A stretch of 64,000 nt of DNA from SCGC-AG-212-J23 sp035303745 (lineage in GTDB: Bacteria; Pseudomonadota; Gammaproteobacteria; Burkholderiales; SG8-39), in assembly GCA_964461055.1 (NCBI GenBank), contig CAYWSG010000003.1:34020-98019 (forward strand), given 5' to 3'. The notes below the pieces were generated by a model. The model worked only from the letters and a program-made list of their open reading frames with translations, did not search any database and was not told the origin of the DNA. How positions within the stretch are numbered: position 1 is the first letter of the stretch; each line of letters opens with the position of its first letter. A program made the position numbers and the translations under genes. Shown piece after piece: positions 25,207 through 32,869 of this stretch.

Positions 25207-26225
25207 GCGTGCACCGGGACCGAAACCCGCACGGTCGTCCCGCCCCCCGGCGCGCTCGCGACGCTGAGCCGCCCGCCGACGGCCGAGGCGCGCTCGTGCA
25301 TGGTGGTCATGCCCCAGCGGGTCGCCTGTGCGAGCCGCTTGCGCGGATCGAAGCCGCAGCCGTCGTCGGAGATGTCGAGCGCAAGGCCATGCGCATCCGT
25401 CTCGAGCAGGATCTTCACCCGTCGCGCGCCCGCGTGCTTCGCCACGTTGGCGAGCGCTTCCTGGGCGATGCGAAAGAGCGCCATGGCGGTCTCGCGCGGC
25501 AGGCGCGAGCCGAGCTCCTCCGGATCGTCGACGGCCACCTGCACGCCCGTGCGCTGCGAGAACTCGCGCGCGTGCAGGCCGAGCGCCGCCGCGAGCCCGT
25601 ACTCGGCGATGAGCGGCGGACGCAGCTCCGCCATGAGGTGCTCGATGCTTTGCTGCGTGGCCTCGAGGAGCGCGAGCGAGTCGGCGAGCCGCACGCGAAG
25701 CTCCACGTCGGCGCTTTGCGCGAGGCCGTGCGCGACGTCCAGATTGATGTTGAGCGCCGAGAGCTGCTGGCCGACCCGGTCGTGAAGCTCCCCGGCGATG
25801 CGGTGGCGCTCGAGCTCCTCGGCGTCGACGACACGGCGCGCGAGTGCGTGCATGCGCTCCTCCTCTCCGCCGCCGGCCGGAACGTCGTCGACAAGGGCGA
25901 GCACGTACCGCGGCCTGCCGTCGTTGCCCGGAACCGGCGCCAGGATCTCGCGCGTCCAGACCTCGCGGCCGTCCTTGCGGACGTAGCGCCGCACGAGGGC
26001 CACGCGGCTGCGCGCGGCGGCGGCCACATCCTCGAGCGCGCGACGACACTGCGGGCCTTCGTCCACGTGCGCGAGCTCCTCGAGCGTGCGCCCCCGCAAC
26101 TCTTCCTCCGTATACCGGACGAGGTCCAGGAACGCGGGGTTCGCAGCGACGTACCGGCCGGAGAGGTCGGTGAGCGCAAGGCCGATTGGCGAAGCTTCCA
26201 TGACGGCGGTCGCCAGGTCTTTCAT
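25203..26225 (-). CDS. PAS-domain sensor histidine kinase, NarX/DegS type
   Basis: A 340-residue cytoplasmic kinase without membrane segments. A PAS domain (about 5-115: ASPIGLALTDLSGRYVAANP, with RKDGREVWTREIL) is followed by a HisKA_3 dimerisation helix with phospho-His148 (HRIAGELHDRVGQQLSALNI). The HATPase domain contains EALANVAKHAGARRV and DISDDGCGFDP. The PAS domain suggests an internal redox, ligand or energy signal, but no haem or flavin ligand can be read. It pairs with the overlapping NarL-type gene. Its upstream region contains a perfect 8-bp-arm palindrome. Confidence 0.9.
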   Translation of the reverse strand: MKDLATAVMEASPIGLALTDLSGRYVAANPAFLDLVRYTEEELRGRTLEELAHVDEGPQCRRALEDVAAAARSRVALVRRYVRKDGREVWTREILAPVPGNDGRPRYVLALVDDVPAGGGEEERMHALARRVVDAEELERHRIAGELHDRVGQQLSALNINLDVAHGLAQSADVELRVRLADSLALLEATQQSIEHLMAELRPPLIAEYGLAAALGLHAREFSQRTGVQVAVDDPEELGSRLPRETAMALFRIAQEALANVAKHAGARRVKILLETDAHGLALDISDDGCGFDPRKRLAQATRWGMTTMHERASAVGGRLSVASAPGGGTTVRVSVPVHA

Positions 26226-26286
26226 GGTTGTTGTCGCGCTGACCGGTTCATTCTAGCGGCAGGAGATGACGCGGCGTCGCCGCCCC

Positions 26287-26306
26287 GTGTAGCGGCATCG
26301 CTACAC
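26287..26306. promoter_or_regulatory. Palindrome upstream of the sensor kinase
   Basis: GTGTAGCG-GCAT-CGCTACAC is a perfect inverted repeat with 8-bp arms and a 4-bp centre. It lies 61 bp upstream of the kinase start and 74 bp before the divergent small gene. Related half-sites (GCAATTGCGAATTGC, then CGCTAC again) follow immediately. Size and place suit an operator for a dimeric regulator, possibly the NarL-type partner. A transcript hairpin is the alternative. Confidence 0.5.
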
Positions 26307-26380
26307 GCAATTGCGAATTGCGCTACGCACGACGGAACATCGCTTGCAAAGCCCGCTGTGCAGTGCACGGAGAATTTGCT

Positions 26381-26659
26381 ATGTTCAGGCCGCCCCGTAT
26401 CTCGGCATTGCGACGGATGAAGCTCGAAGAGATCGTTCTCAAGCTCGAGCAGATCGAGCAGCAGGCGGCCCTCACCATCAGCGAGTACCCGCACGGGCTC
26501 ACGGTGGAGCGCCAGCGCCTCATCGTCGGTCTCGCCCGGCAGCTGAACATGCACGTGCGCGACCAGCTGCGCCAGGGCGCTCGCGAGGCCGCCTCCCACG
26601 AAGAAGCCGTGCGCCTGCGCGCCGTCGCCGCGCTGCGCCAGGCGTCGAACGCCGACTAG
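26381..26659 (+). CDS. Hypothetical small protein, 92 residues
   Basis: A predicted 92-residue soluble helical protein: LEEIVLKLEQIEQQAALTIS, then EYPHGLTVERQRLIVGLARQ, ending in Ala/Arg-rich helix. No signal peptide or membrane segment. I recognise no family. The ATG at 26381 has GGAG 8 bases ahead; a later Met at 26417 lacks a ribosome site. Charged heptad-like spacing suggests a coiled coil. It lies divergent from the two-component genes and 35 bp before the threonine ammonia-lyase frame. Confidence 0.6.
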   Translation: MFRPPRISALRRMKLEEIVLKLEQIEQQAALTISEYPHGLTVERQRLIVGLARQLNMHVRDQLRQGAREAASHEEAVRLRAVAALRQASNAD

Positions 26660-26694
26660 CGGGTCGCGCGACGCTTCCCGTAACGCTCGCCGAC

Positions 26695-27879
26695 GTGGAG
26701 GCGGCGGCGCGGCGCATCGCCGGGGCCGTCGAAGCGACGCCGTTCGTCCACAGCCGCACGCTCTCGCGCCTCACGGGCGCGGAGGTCTTCCTCAAGTTCG
26801 AGAACCTGCAATTCACCGCCTCCTTCAAGGAGCGCGGCGCGCTCAACAAGCTCCTCTCGCTCTCCGCCGACGAGCGGCGGCGCGGCGTCATCGCCATGAG
26901 CGCCGGCAACCACGCGCAGGCGGTCGCCTACCACGCGGCGCGGCTCGGCATCCCGGCCACCATCGTCATGCCCAAGGGCTCGCCGAACACCAAGATCCGC
27001 AACACCCGGGTGCACGGCGCAGCCGTGGTGCTCGAGGGAACGTCGCTCCACGAGGCGGCCGAGCACGCCCTGCGGCTCGCCGAAGAGCAGCGCCTCGTCT
27101 TCGTGCATCCCTACGAGGATCCGCTCGTCATCGCCGGCCAGGGCACGGTCGGCCTCGAGATGCTGCAGGCGATGCCCGAGCTCGACGTGCTGGTCGTGCC
27201 GGTAGGCGGCGGCGGCCTCATCTCCGGCATCGCCGTGGCGGCCCGCGCGCTCTCGCCGCGCATCGAGGTGCTCGGCGTGGAATCGAAGACCTATCCCTCG
27301 ATGAGCCAGCGCCTCGCGGGCCGGCCGGTCGAGGTGGGCGGCGACAGCATCGCCGAAGGCATCGCGGTGAAGGACATCGGCGCCACGACCTTCGCCATTG
27401 CATCCGCGCTCGTGCGCGAGATGCTCGTGGTGGAGGAAGAGATCATCGAGCGCGCCATCGTCGCGCTGCTCGAGATCGAGAAGACGGTGGCCGAGGGTGC
27501 GGGCGCCGCGGCGCTCGCGGCGCTCCTTGCCTATCCGGAGCGCTTCGCCGGCCGCAGGGTCGGCGTGCCGATCTCCGGCGGCAACATCGACAGCCGGGTG
27601 CTCGCCTCGGTGCTCATGCGCGGGCTGGTGCGCGACGCCCGCCTCGTGCGCCTGCGGGTCACCATGCCCGACATCTCGGGCAGCCTCGCCAAGGTCGCGA
27701 GCCTCATCGCGCAGGCGGGGGGCAACATCGTCGAAGTGCAGCACCAGCGCATCTTCGGCACGGCCTCCGTGCGCCGCACGGAAATCGAGTTCCTCGTCGA
27801 GACGCGGGATGCGGAGCACACGAAGGCGCTCATCGAGGCGCTCGAGCGCGAGAGCATCGCCGTCACGCGCGCAGCTTAG
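26695..27879 (+). CDS. ilvA: Threonine ammonia-lyase
   Basis: A PLP-dependent fold-type II enzyme. The PLP lysine is in FTASFKERGALNKL, followed by the SAGNHAQAVAYHA loop, the Gly-rich phosphate loop VPVGGGGLISG and a C-terminal ACT domain (LRVTMPDISGSLAKVASLIA, VRRTEIEFLVETR). At about 394 residues it is the short TdcB/IlvA form with a single ACT domain. It deaminates threonine to 2-oxobutyrate. The start is unclear: homology seems to begin about four residues earlier (VTLAD), but the first usual start in frame is GTG at 26695. Confidence 0.9.
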   Translation: MEAAARRIAGAVEATPFVHSRTLSRLTGAEVFLKFENLQFTASFKERGALNKLLSLSADERRRGVIAMSAGNHAQAVAYHAARLGIPATIVMPKGSPNTKIRNTRVHGAAVVLEGTSLHEAAEHALRLAEEQRLVFVHPYEDPLVIAGQGTVGLEMLQAMPELDVLVVPVGGGGLISGIAVAARALSPRIEVLGVESKTYPSMSQRLAGRPVEVGGDSIAEGIAVKDIGATTFAIASALVREMLVVEEEIIERAIVALLEIEKTVAEGAGAAALAALLAYPERFAGRRVGVPISGGNIDSRVLASVLMRGLVRDARLVRLRVTMPDISGSLAKVASLIAQAGGNIVEVQHQRIFGTASVRRTEIEFLVETRDAEHTKALIEALERESIAVTRAA

Positions 27880-27896
27880 GAAAGAAGCGGTCCATA

Positions 27897-27962
27897 GTCG
27901 TTCCCGCGAAGGCGGGAACCCATGTTCTGGAACAAATGGGCCCCCGCCTTCGCGGGGGCGAC
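27897..27962. repeat. Paired-hairpin palindromic repeat, copy 1
   Basis: A 66-bp element with two hairpins, TTCCCGC-GAAG-GCGGGAA and CCCCCGC-CTTC-GCGGGGG, joined by a CCCAT...ATGGG inner pair. The ends GTCG/CGAC make the whole unit an imperfect palindrome. It lies 18 bp after the ilvA stop. A second copy is at 40999-41069. This type of element is frequent in proteobacterial intergenic DNA (REP/BIME-like). Confidence 0.85.
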
Positions 27963-27990
27963 ATCTCCTGCGCTTTCCCCGGGGTAATGT

Positions 27991-28254
27991 CCAGCCTTTC
28001 CCTAATGCCCAGCCTTTTCCAAGTGCGACTTCGTCTGGTCCAGCGTTTCCCCAGTGCGACTTCGTCTGNNNNNNNNNNNNNNNNNNNNNNNNNNNNNNNN
28101 NNNNNNNNNNNNNNNNNNNNNNNNNNNNNNNNNNNNNNNNNNNNNNNNNNNNNNNNNNNNNNNNNNNNCTTTTCCAAGTGCGACTTCGTCTGGTCCAGCG
28201 TTTCCCCAGTGCGACTTCGTCTGGTCCAGCGTTTCCCCAGTGCGACTTCGTCTG
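27991..28254. repeat. 31-bp tandem repeat array interrupted by scaffold gap
   Basis: The unit is AGTGCGACTTCGTCTGG followed by TCCAGCGTTTCCCC (31 bp). Two copies plus degenerate starts lie left of a run of 100 N (28069-28168), and three lie right of it. The 55 bases before the gap (28014-28068) are identical to the 55 bases after it (28169-28223), so the true copy number and gap size are unknown. No spacers are present. The array fills the space between ilvA and the VOC gene; no gene is seen from 27880 to 28261. Confidence 0.9.
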
Positions 28255-28261
28255 CCCCGGA

Positions 28262-28651
28262 CTACTTGTAGTTGGAAATCTCGATCAGGTTCAGATCCGG
28301 GTCGCGCACGTAGATCGAGCGGATGGGCCCGGTGGCGCCGGTCTTGTCGACCGGGCCTTCCACGATCGCGACGCCGGCGCTCTTCAGGCGCTCGATCACC
28401 CGCTCGAGCGGCACGGAGGCGATGAAGCACCAGTCCTGCGAGCCGGGCACGGCCACGTGCGCCCGGGGCGTGAACTCGCTGCCCCACACGTGGAGGTTGA
28501 TCTTCTGCCGGCCGAAGCTGAAGGCGAGGCGCTCCTCGGTCGGCGTCTTGAAGCGCACGAGCTTCATGCCGAGGACTTCCGTATAGAAGCGGATGCACGC
28601 CTCCTTGTCGCGCGTGGTGAGCACGACATGGTCGAGCCGGTCGATCATCAT
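28262..28651 (-). CDS. VOC-family (glyoxalase/dioxygenase fold) protein
   Basis: A 129-residue vicinal-oxygen-chelate protein of two beta-alpha-beta-beta-beta modules: IDRLDHVVLTTRDKEACIRF at the start and IRSIYVRDPDLNLIEISNY at the end. The metal-ligand positions are His8, His54 (INLHVWG) and Glu near the C-terminus (LIEIS). The DLNLIE end is typical of the glyoxalase / bleomycin-resistance group. The start at 28651 overlaps the MaoC gene stop (ATGA); the next codon is also ATG. Substrate unknown. The tandem repeat begins only 8 bp past the stop. Confidence 0.85.
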   Translation of the reverse strand: MMIDRLDHVVLTTRDKEACIRFYTEVLGMKLVRFKTPTEERLAFSFGRQKINLHVWGSEFTPRAHVAVPGSQDWCFIASVPLERVIERLKSAGVAIVEGPVDKTGATGPIRSIYVRDPDLNLIEISNYK

Positions 28652-29091
28652 TTCCTCTTCAGCATGCGCAGCGGGTTGTACTCGAGCACCACCTCGCCGC
28701 GCTGGTTCACCACCTTGTTGGCGAAGCGCACGAGCCCGCGGTCGCCTTTGGAGGTAATACGGTGCTCGACGACCTCGCACTCGACGTGCAGCGTGTCGCC
28801 CACCACCGTCGGGCCTTTCACGTCGAGCGTCGCGTTGAGGAACGCGAGCCCGGTGTCCTGCATGGTCGGAAGCAGCAGCCCCTCGGCGAACGAGTAGACG
28901 AGCGCCCCGGGCACCGCGCGGCCCTTGATGGCGCGCCCCGAGTCGTCCTCGACGGTGAAGAGCTCCTCGGTGAGCCAGGTGAGGTTCACGAACGCGGCGA
29001 CGTCGGCTTCCGAGATCGTGCGCCGGTGCGTGCGGAACCGGAACCCGACCTTCAGATCGTCGGCGGCGAATCCGCGCCCTACGGTCTTCAT
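28648..29091 (-). CDS. MaoC-like hotdog-fold dehydratase
   Basis: A 147-residue protein with MaoC_dehydratase features: VGFRFRTHRRTISEADVAAF, followed by PGALVYSFAEGLL and DTLHVECEVVEHRIT...GLVRFANKVVNQRGEVVLEY. These match R-specific enoyl-CoA hydratase/mesaconyl-CoA hydratase relatives. It likely hydrates or dehydrates an acyl-CoA. The ATG at 29091 (KTVGRG) has GGGGGAA 5 bases ahead and is preferred to in-frame Met codons at 29103 and further upstream. It is translationally coupled to the VOC gene. Confidence 0.85.
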   Translation of the reverse strand: MKTVGRGFAADDLKVGFRFRTHRRTISEADVAAFVNLTWLTEELFTVEDDSGRAIKGRAVPGALVYSFAEGLLLPTMQDTGLAFLNATLDVKGPTVVGDTLHVECEVVEHRITSKGDRGLVRFANKVVNQRGEVVLEYNPLRMLKRK

Positions 29092-29251
29092 CCCTTCCCC
29101 CATGCCTGATCGTTTCCCCCCATGAGCCGATTGTAAGTGCTTCTCCGGCGAGCGTAACAACTACCGACGGGCGCTTCCGCACCGGCCGGCCCGCAGCATG
29201 GAAGCGCTTGGAACGAGCCTTGCTGTCCTAGGGGCCACGGAGGTCGTGCCT

Positions 29252-30562
29252 TTGCGAAAACGAATAGCGATCATCAGCGACCATGCTTCTCCCCTCGCCG
29301 CCGCCGGCGGCGTCGACAGCGGGGGCCAGAACGTCTACATCGCCCAGGTGGCGCGGCATCTCGCGCGCCTGGGCTATCGGGTGGACGTCTTCACGCGGCG
29401 CGACGGCGAAGACCTGCCTGAAGTGCTCGAGTGGAGGCCGGGCATCCGCGTCGTCCATGTCCCGGCCGGGCCGGCCGCCTTCGTTCGCAAGGAGGAGCTC
29501 CTCCCGCTCATGGGCGAGTTCGCGGCCTACGTGCGCGACTTCGCGCGCCGCAACGGCGGCTACCGCATCTCCCATGCCAACTTCTTCATGTCCGGGCTCG
29601 CCTCGATCGAGCTGAAGCGCGCGCTCGGCGTGCCCTACGTCGTCACCTTCCACGCCCTCGGCCGCGTCCGGCGCCTGCACCAGGGCGACGCGGACCAGTT
29701 CCCGCCGGAGCGGCTCGAGATCGAGGACCAGGTCATCGCCGATGCCGACGCGGTCATCGCCGAGTGCCCGCAGGATTTCGAGGACCTCACCAGGCTCTAC
29801 CGCGCGGATCCCGCCCGCGTGCGCATCATCCCGTGCGGCTTCGACAAGTCGGAGTTCTGGCCCATCACCCGCACGCTCGCCCGGCGCACGCTCGGCTGGC
29901 GGCCCGACGAGCGCATCCTCCTCAACATCGGCCGGCTCGTACCCCGCAAGGGAATCGACAACGCCATCCGGGGGGTCGCGCGCCTCGCCCGCGACCACGG
30001 CATCGAGGCCAGGCTGGTGGTCGTCGGCGGCAACTCCGACCTGCCCGACCCCGCGCTCACGCCCGAGATCGGCCGGCTGCAGAAGCTCGCCGCCGCCGAG
30101 GGCATCGCCGATCGCGTGCTCTTCACCGGCCGGCGAAGCCGCGAGTTCCTCAAGCTCTACTACAGCGCCGCGGACATCTTCATCACGACGCCCTGGTACG
30201 AGCCCTTCGGCATCACGCCGCTCGAAGCCATGGCCTGCGGCACGCCGGTCCTCGGCGCCGACGTGGGCGGCATCCGCTACAGCGTCGCCGACGGCGAGAC
30301 CGGCCGGCTCGTGCCGCCCAACGATCCCGACGCCCTGGCCGCGCGCCTCGCCGAGCTGTACGGCGATCCGGCGCGCCTGCGCGCCCTGGGCCGCAACGGC
30401 CTGAAGCGCGTGCACAGCCTGTTCACCTGGCAGAAGGTCGCCCGCTCGGTCGCCGGCTGCTACGAGCAGGCGGTGCGCGAACCCTATCCCCTCAGCGGAG
30501 AGCTCGCATGCCATCCCTCGAGAACAAGTCCGTCCTGGTCACCGGCGGCGGCCGCGGCCTAG
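29252..30562 (+). CDS. Glycosyltransferase, GT4 family (MshA/sucrose-synthase-like)
   Basis: A GT-B enzyme of 436 residues. The acceptor half starts RKRIAIISDHASPLAAAGGV and has the DSGGQNVYIAQVARHLAR block of MshA, sucrose-phosphate synthase and related GT4 enzymes. The donor half has LLNIGRLVPRKGIDNAI and YEPFGITPLEAMACGTPVLG. I take TTG at 29252 as the start because GGAGG lies 8 bases ahead; an ATG at 29198 in frame has no ribosome site. Its last 55 bp overlap the SDR gene. It is the first gene of the second glycan operon. Sugar donor unknown. Confidence 0.87.
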   Translation: MRKRIAIISDHASPLAAAGGVDSGGQNVYIAQVARHLARLGYRVDVFTRRDGEDLPEVLEWRPGIRVVHVPAGPAAFVRKEELLPLMGEFAAYVRDFARRNGGYRISHANFFMSGLASIELKRALGVPYVVTFHALGRVRRLHQGDADQFPPERLEIEDQVIADADAVIAECPQDFEDLTRLYRADPARVRIIPCGFDKSEFWPITRTLARRTLGWRPDERILLNIGRLVPRKGIDNAIRGVARLARDHGIEARLVVVGGNSDLPDPALTPEIGRLQKLAAAEGIADRVLFTGRRSREFLKLYYSAADIFITTPWYEPFGITPLEAMACGTPVLGADVGGIRYSVADGETGRLVPPNDPDALAARLAELYGDPARLRALGRNGLKRVHSLFTWQKVARSVAGCYEQAVREPYPLSGELACHPSRTSPSWSPAAAAA

Positions 30563-31233
30563 GCGCGGCGATCTGCCGCGAGCTCTCCCGCGGTGGCGCC
30601 TGGATCGCGGTCGCCGACCGGGACAGCGCCGCCGCGCAGGCGAGCGCCGAGCGGATCCGCGGCGAGGGCGGCAAGGCGATCGCGGTGACGGCAGACCTGG
30701 CGCTGGATGAGCAGGCAAGCGACGCCGTGGACGCGGCCGCGAGCGCCTTCGGCCGGCTCGACGTGCTGGTGAACAACGCCGCGGTCGACTTCACCCTCCC
30801 GATCGACGAGCTCACGCTCGAGCAGTGGGACGAGGTCATCCGCGTCAACCTGCGCGCGCCGTTCGTCCTGGCGCGCCTTGCCGCGCGAGTCATGCGCGAC
30901 CAGGGCGGCGGGCAGATCGTCAATATCGTCTCCACCGCGGCGAAGCGCGCCTGGCCCAACGCTTCGGCCTACCACGCGAGCAAGTGGGGGCTGCTCGGCC
31001 TGTCGCACGCGCTGCACGCTGAACTTCGGCCGCGGCGCATCAAGGTAAGCGCCATCGTCGCCGGCGGCATGCGCACGCCCTTTCTCCTCGACCGCTTCCC
31101 GGACATCGACCCGGGCGTGCTCCAGGACCCGGCGAACGTGGCGGCGACGATCCGCTTCCTCCTCACGCTGCCCGAGGAGAGCGTGATCCCGGAAGTCATG
31201 GTGATCCCGATGCGGGAAAGCTCCTGGCCGTGA
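30508..31233 (+). CDS. SDR-family oxidoreductase
   Basis: A classical short-chain dehydrogenase of 241 residues. The cofactor loop is TGGGRGLG (13-20), followed by NNAA, catalytic Ser in NIVSTAAK, and the Tyr/Lys pair in YHASK. It begins inside the preceding glycosyltransferase gene (55-bp overlap) and ends in a GTGA overlap with the phosphatase gene, so it belongs to the glycan operon. It could oxidise or reduce a sugar nucleotide intermediate, but substrate specificity cannot be read. Confidence 0.87.
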   Translation: MPSLENKSVLVTGGGRGLGAAICRELSRGGAWIAVADRDSAAAQASAERIRGEGGKAIAVTADLALDEQASDAVDAAASAFGRLDVLVNNAAVDFTLPIDELTLEQWDEVIRVNLRAPFVLARLAARVMRDQGGGQIVNIVSTAAKRAWPNASAYHASKWGLLGLSHALHAELRPRRIKVSAIVAGGMRTPFLLDRFPDIDPGVLQDPANVAATIRFLLTLPEESVIPEVMVIPMRESSWP

Positions 31234-31784
31234 CCGCGGTGCCCCGCAGTCCCGCCGTGTTCCTCGACAAGGACGGGACGCTCGTCGAGAACGTCCCGTA
31301 CAACGTCGACCCGGCGAAGGTGCGCCTCGCACCCGGCGCAGCCGAGTGCGTCTCGATGCTGCGGGCGCAAGGGCTGCGCGTCATCGTCGTATCCAACCAG
31401 CCGGGGCTCGCCATGGGGCTCTTTCGCGAGTCCTCGCTCCTCCAGGTGAAGGCCGAGATCGAAAGACAGCTCGCGCAGCCCCTCGACGGCTTCTACTACT
31501 GCGCGCACCGCCCCGAGGCCGGCTGCCGTTGTCGCAAGCCGAGTCCCGGGCTCCTGCTTCGCGCCGCGCGAGAGCACAACCTCCACCTGGTCGGCTCGTG
31601 GATGGTGGGCGACATCCTGGACGATGTCGAGGCGGGACGCCGCGCCGGCTGCCGCACCGTGCTCGTCGACAACGGCAGCGAGACGGTCTGGAAGCGGGGC
31701 AAGGCCCGCGAGCCGGACGTCGTGGTGCGCGACCTCGCCGAGGCCGCTTCGCGCATCCTCGCCGCCGCCCGGGCAGGCGCATGA
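31230..31784 (+). CDS. gmhB: D-glycero-D-manno-heptose 1,7-bisphosphate phosphatase (GmhB type)
   Basis: A HAD-IIIA phosphatase of 184 residues. Catalytic aspartates are 13 and 15 in FLDKDGTL, SNQPG is the second motif, and the zinc-binding loop CAHRPEAGCRCRKP (Cys91, His93, Cys99, Cys101) is diagnostic of the GmhB/HisB-N group. The acidic motif GDILDDVEAG follows. It removes the 7- (or 1-) phosphate of heptose bisphosphate en route to ADP- or GDP-heptose. The GTG start is fixed by the GTGA overlap. No gmhA, hldE or hldD lies nearby, so a shared heptose pool or another phospho-sugar is possible. Confidence 0.87.
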   Translation: MTAVPRSPAVFLDKDGTLVENVPYNVDPAKVRLAPGAAECVSMLRAQGLRVIVVSNQPGLAMGLFRESSLLQVKAEIERQLAQPLDGFYYCAHRPEAGCRCRKPSPGLLLRAAREHNLHLVGSWMVGDILDDVEAGRRAGCRTVLVDNGSETVWKRGKAREPDVVVRDLAEAASRILAAARAGA

Positions 31785-32869
31785 GCTGGCGCGGCGTCCG
31801 GCGCCTCCTCTGCGTGCGTCTGGATGCGCTGGGCGACGTCCTCATGACCACGCCGGCGCTGCGCGCCTTCCGCGAGTCGCTGCCCGCCTGCCGGATCACG
31901 CTCCTCGCCTCGCCGGCGGGCGCGGCGGCGGCCCGGTTCGTGCCCGAGGTCGACGACGTGATGCTCTTCGGCGCCCCCTGGATGAAGACGCCCGCGCGCG
32001 GGCCCGAGGAGGACTTCCGGCTGATCGAGCAGCTTCGCGAGCGCCGGTTCGACGCGGCGGCGATCTTCACGGTGTACAGCCAGAATCCGCTCCCCGCGGC
32101 GTACCTTTGCCATCTCGCCGGCATTCCGCGCCGCCTCGCGCACTGCCGCGAGAATCCGTATCACCTGCTCACCGACTGGGTTCCCGACCCGGAGCCCGAG
32201 AAGCTCGTGCGCCATGAGGTGCGCCGGCAGCTCGCGCTCGCCGCAGCCGTGGGCTGCACGGCGCTCGACGAGCGCCTCTCGTTCCGCGTGCCCGTCCGGG
32301 CCCGGCAGGCGGTGGCGCGCTTGAGGCTGCCCAAGCCCTATGTCGTCGTGCACCCCGGTGCGAGCGCGCCGTCGCGGCGCTATCCGGCCGAGGGCTTCGC
32401 GCGCGCGATGGATCTCCTCGCCGCCGAGACCGGGTACGAGATCGTCTTCACCGGGGAGAGCGGCGAGCGCCCGCTCGTCGAGCTCATCCGCCGCGCCATG
32501 TTCGCCGAGACGCGCTCCCTCGCGGGAAGGCTCGAGCTTGGCGAGCTCGGCGCGCTCATCGAGGGCGCCGCCCTCCTCGTCTCCAACAACACCGGCCCTG
32601 CCCACCTCGCCGCGGCGCTCGGCACGCCGGTCGTCGACCTCTACGCCCTCACCAATCCCCAGCACACGCCCTGGCAGGTGCCCTGCCGGGTGCTCTACCA
32701 CGATGTGCCATGCCGCAATTGCTACAAGAGCGTCTGTCCGCACGGCCACAACGACTGCCTGCGGCGCGTCGAGCCCGAGCGCGTGGCGTCCGCGGCGCGG
32801 GCGTTGCTCCTCGAAGAGGAAGGCAAGGCCGCCGTCGGGGCCGACAAAAGGGTCTCGGCTCCATGCTGA
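31781..32869 (+). CDS. Glycosyltransferase family 9 (heptosyltransferase-like)
   Basis: A 362-residue GT9 protein. It begins RRLLCVRLDALGDVLMTTPA, the ADP-heptose transferase N-terminal block. The donor half has VVVHPGASAPSRRYP and LLVSNNTGPAHLAAALGTPV, the conserved GPxHLA motif. It has a Cys-rich C-terminal segment (CRNCYKSVCPHGHNDC). It likely transfers heptose or a related sugar, consistent with the preceding GmhB-type gene. It overlaps both neighbours (4 and 7 bp). Confidence 0.88.
   Translation: MSWRGVRRLLCVRLDALGDVLMTTPALRAFRESLPACRITLLASPAGAAAARFVPEVDDVMLFGAPWMKTPARGPEEDFRLIEQLRERRFDAAAIFTVYSQNPLPAAYLCHLAGIPRRLAHCRENPYHLLTDWVPDPEPEKLVRHEVRRQLALAAAVGCTALDERLSFRVPVRARQAVARLRLPKPYVVVHPGASAPSRRYPAEGFARAMDLLAAETGYEIVFTGESGERPLVELIRRAMFAETRSLAGRLELGELGALIEGAALLVSNNTGPAHLAAALGTPVVDLYALTNPQHTPWQVPCRVLYHDVPCRNCYKSVCPHGHNDCLRRVEPERVASAARALLLEEEGKAAVGADKRVSAPC

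Noticed and set aside
27991..28254. Possible CRISPR array
   Set aside because: The units are contiguous 31-bp tandem copies without unique spacers, and no cas gene is present.
28649..29160. Upstream starts for the MaoC-like gene at 29160 and 29103
   Set aside because: The best ribosome site precedes 29091; residues before it look like untranslated leader.
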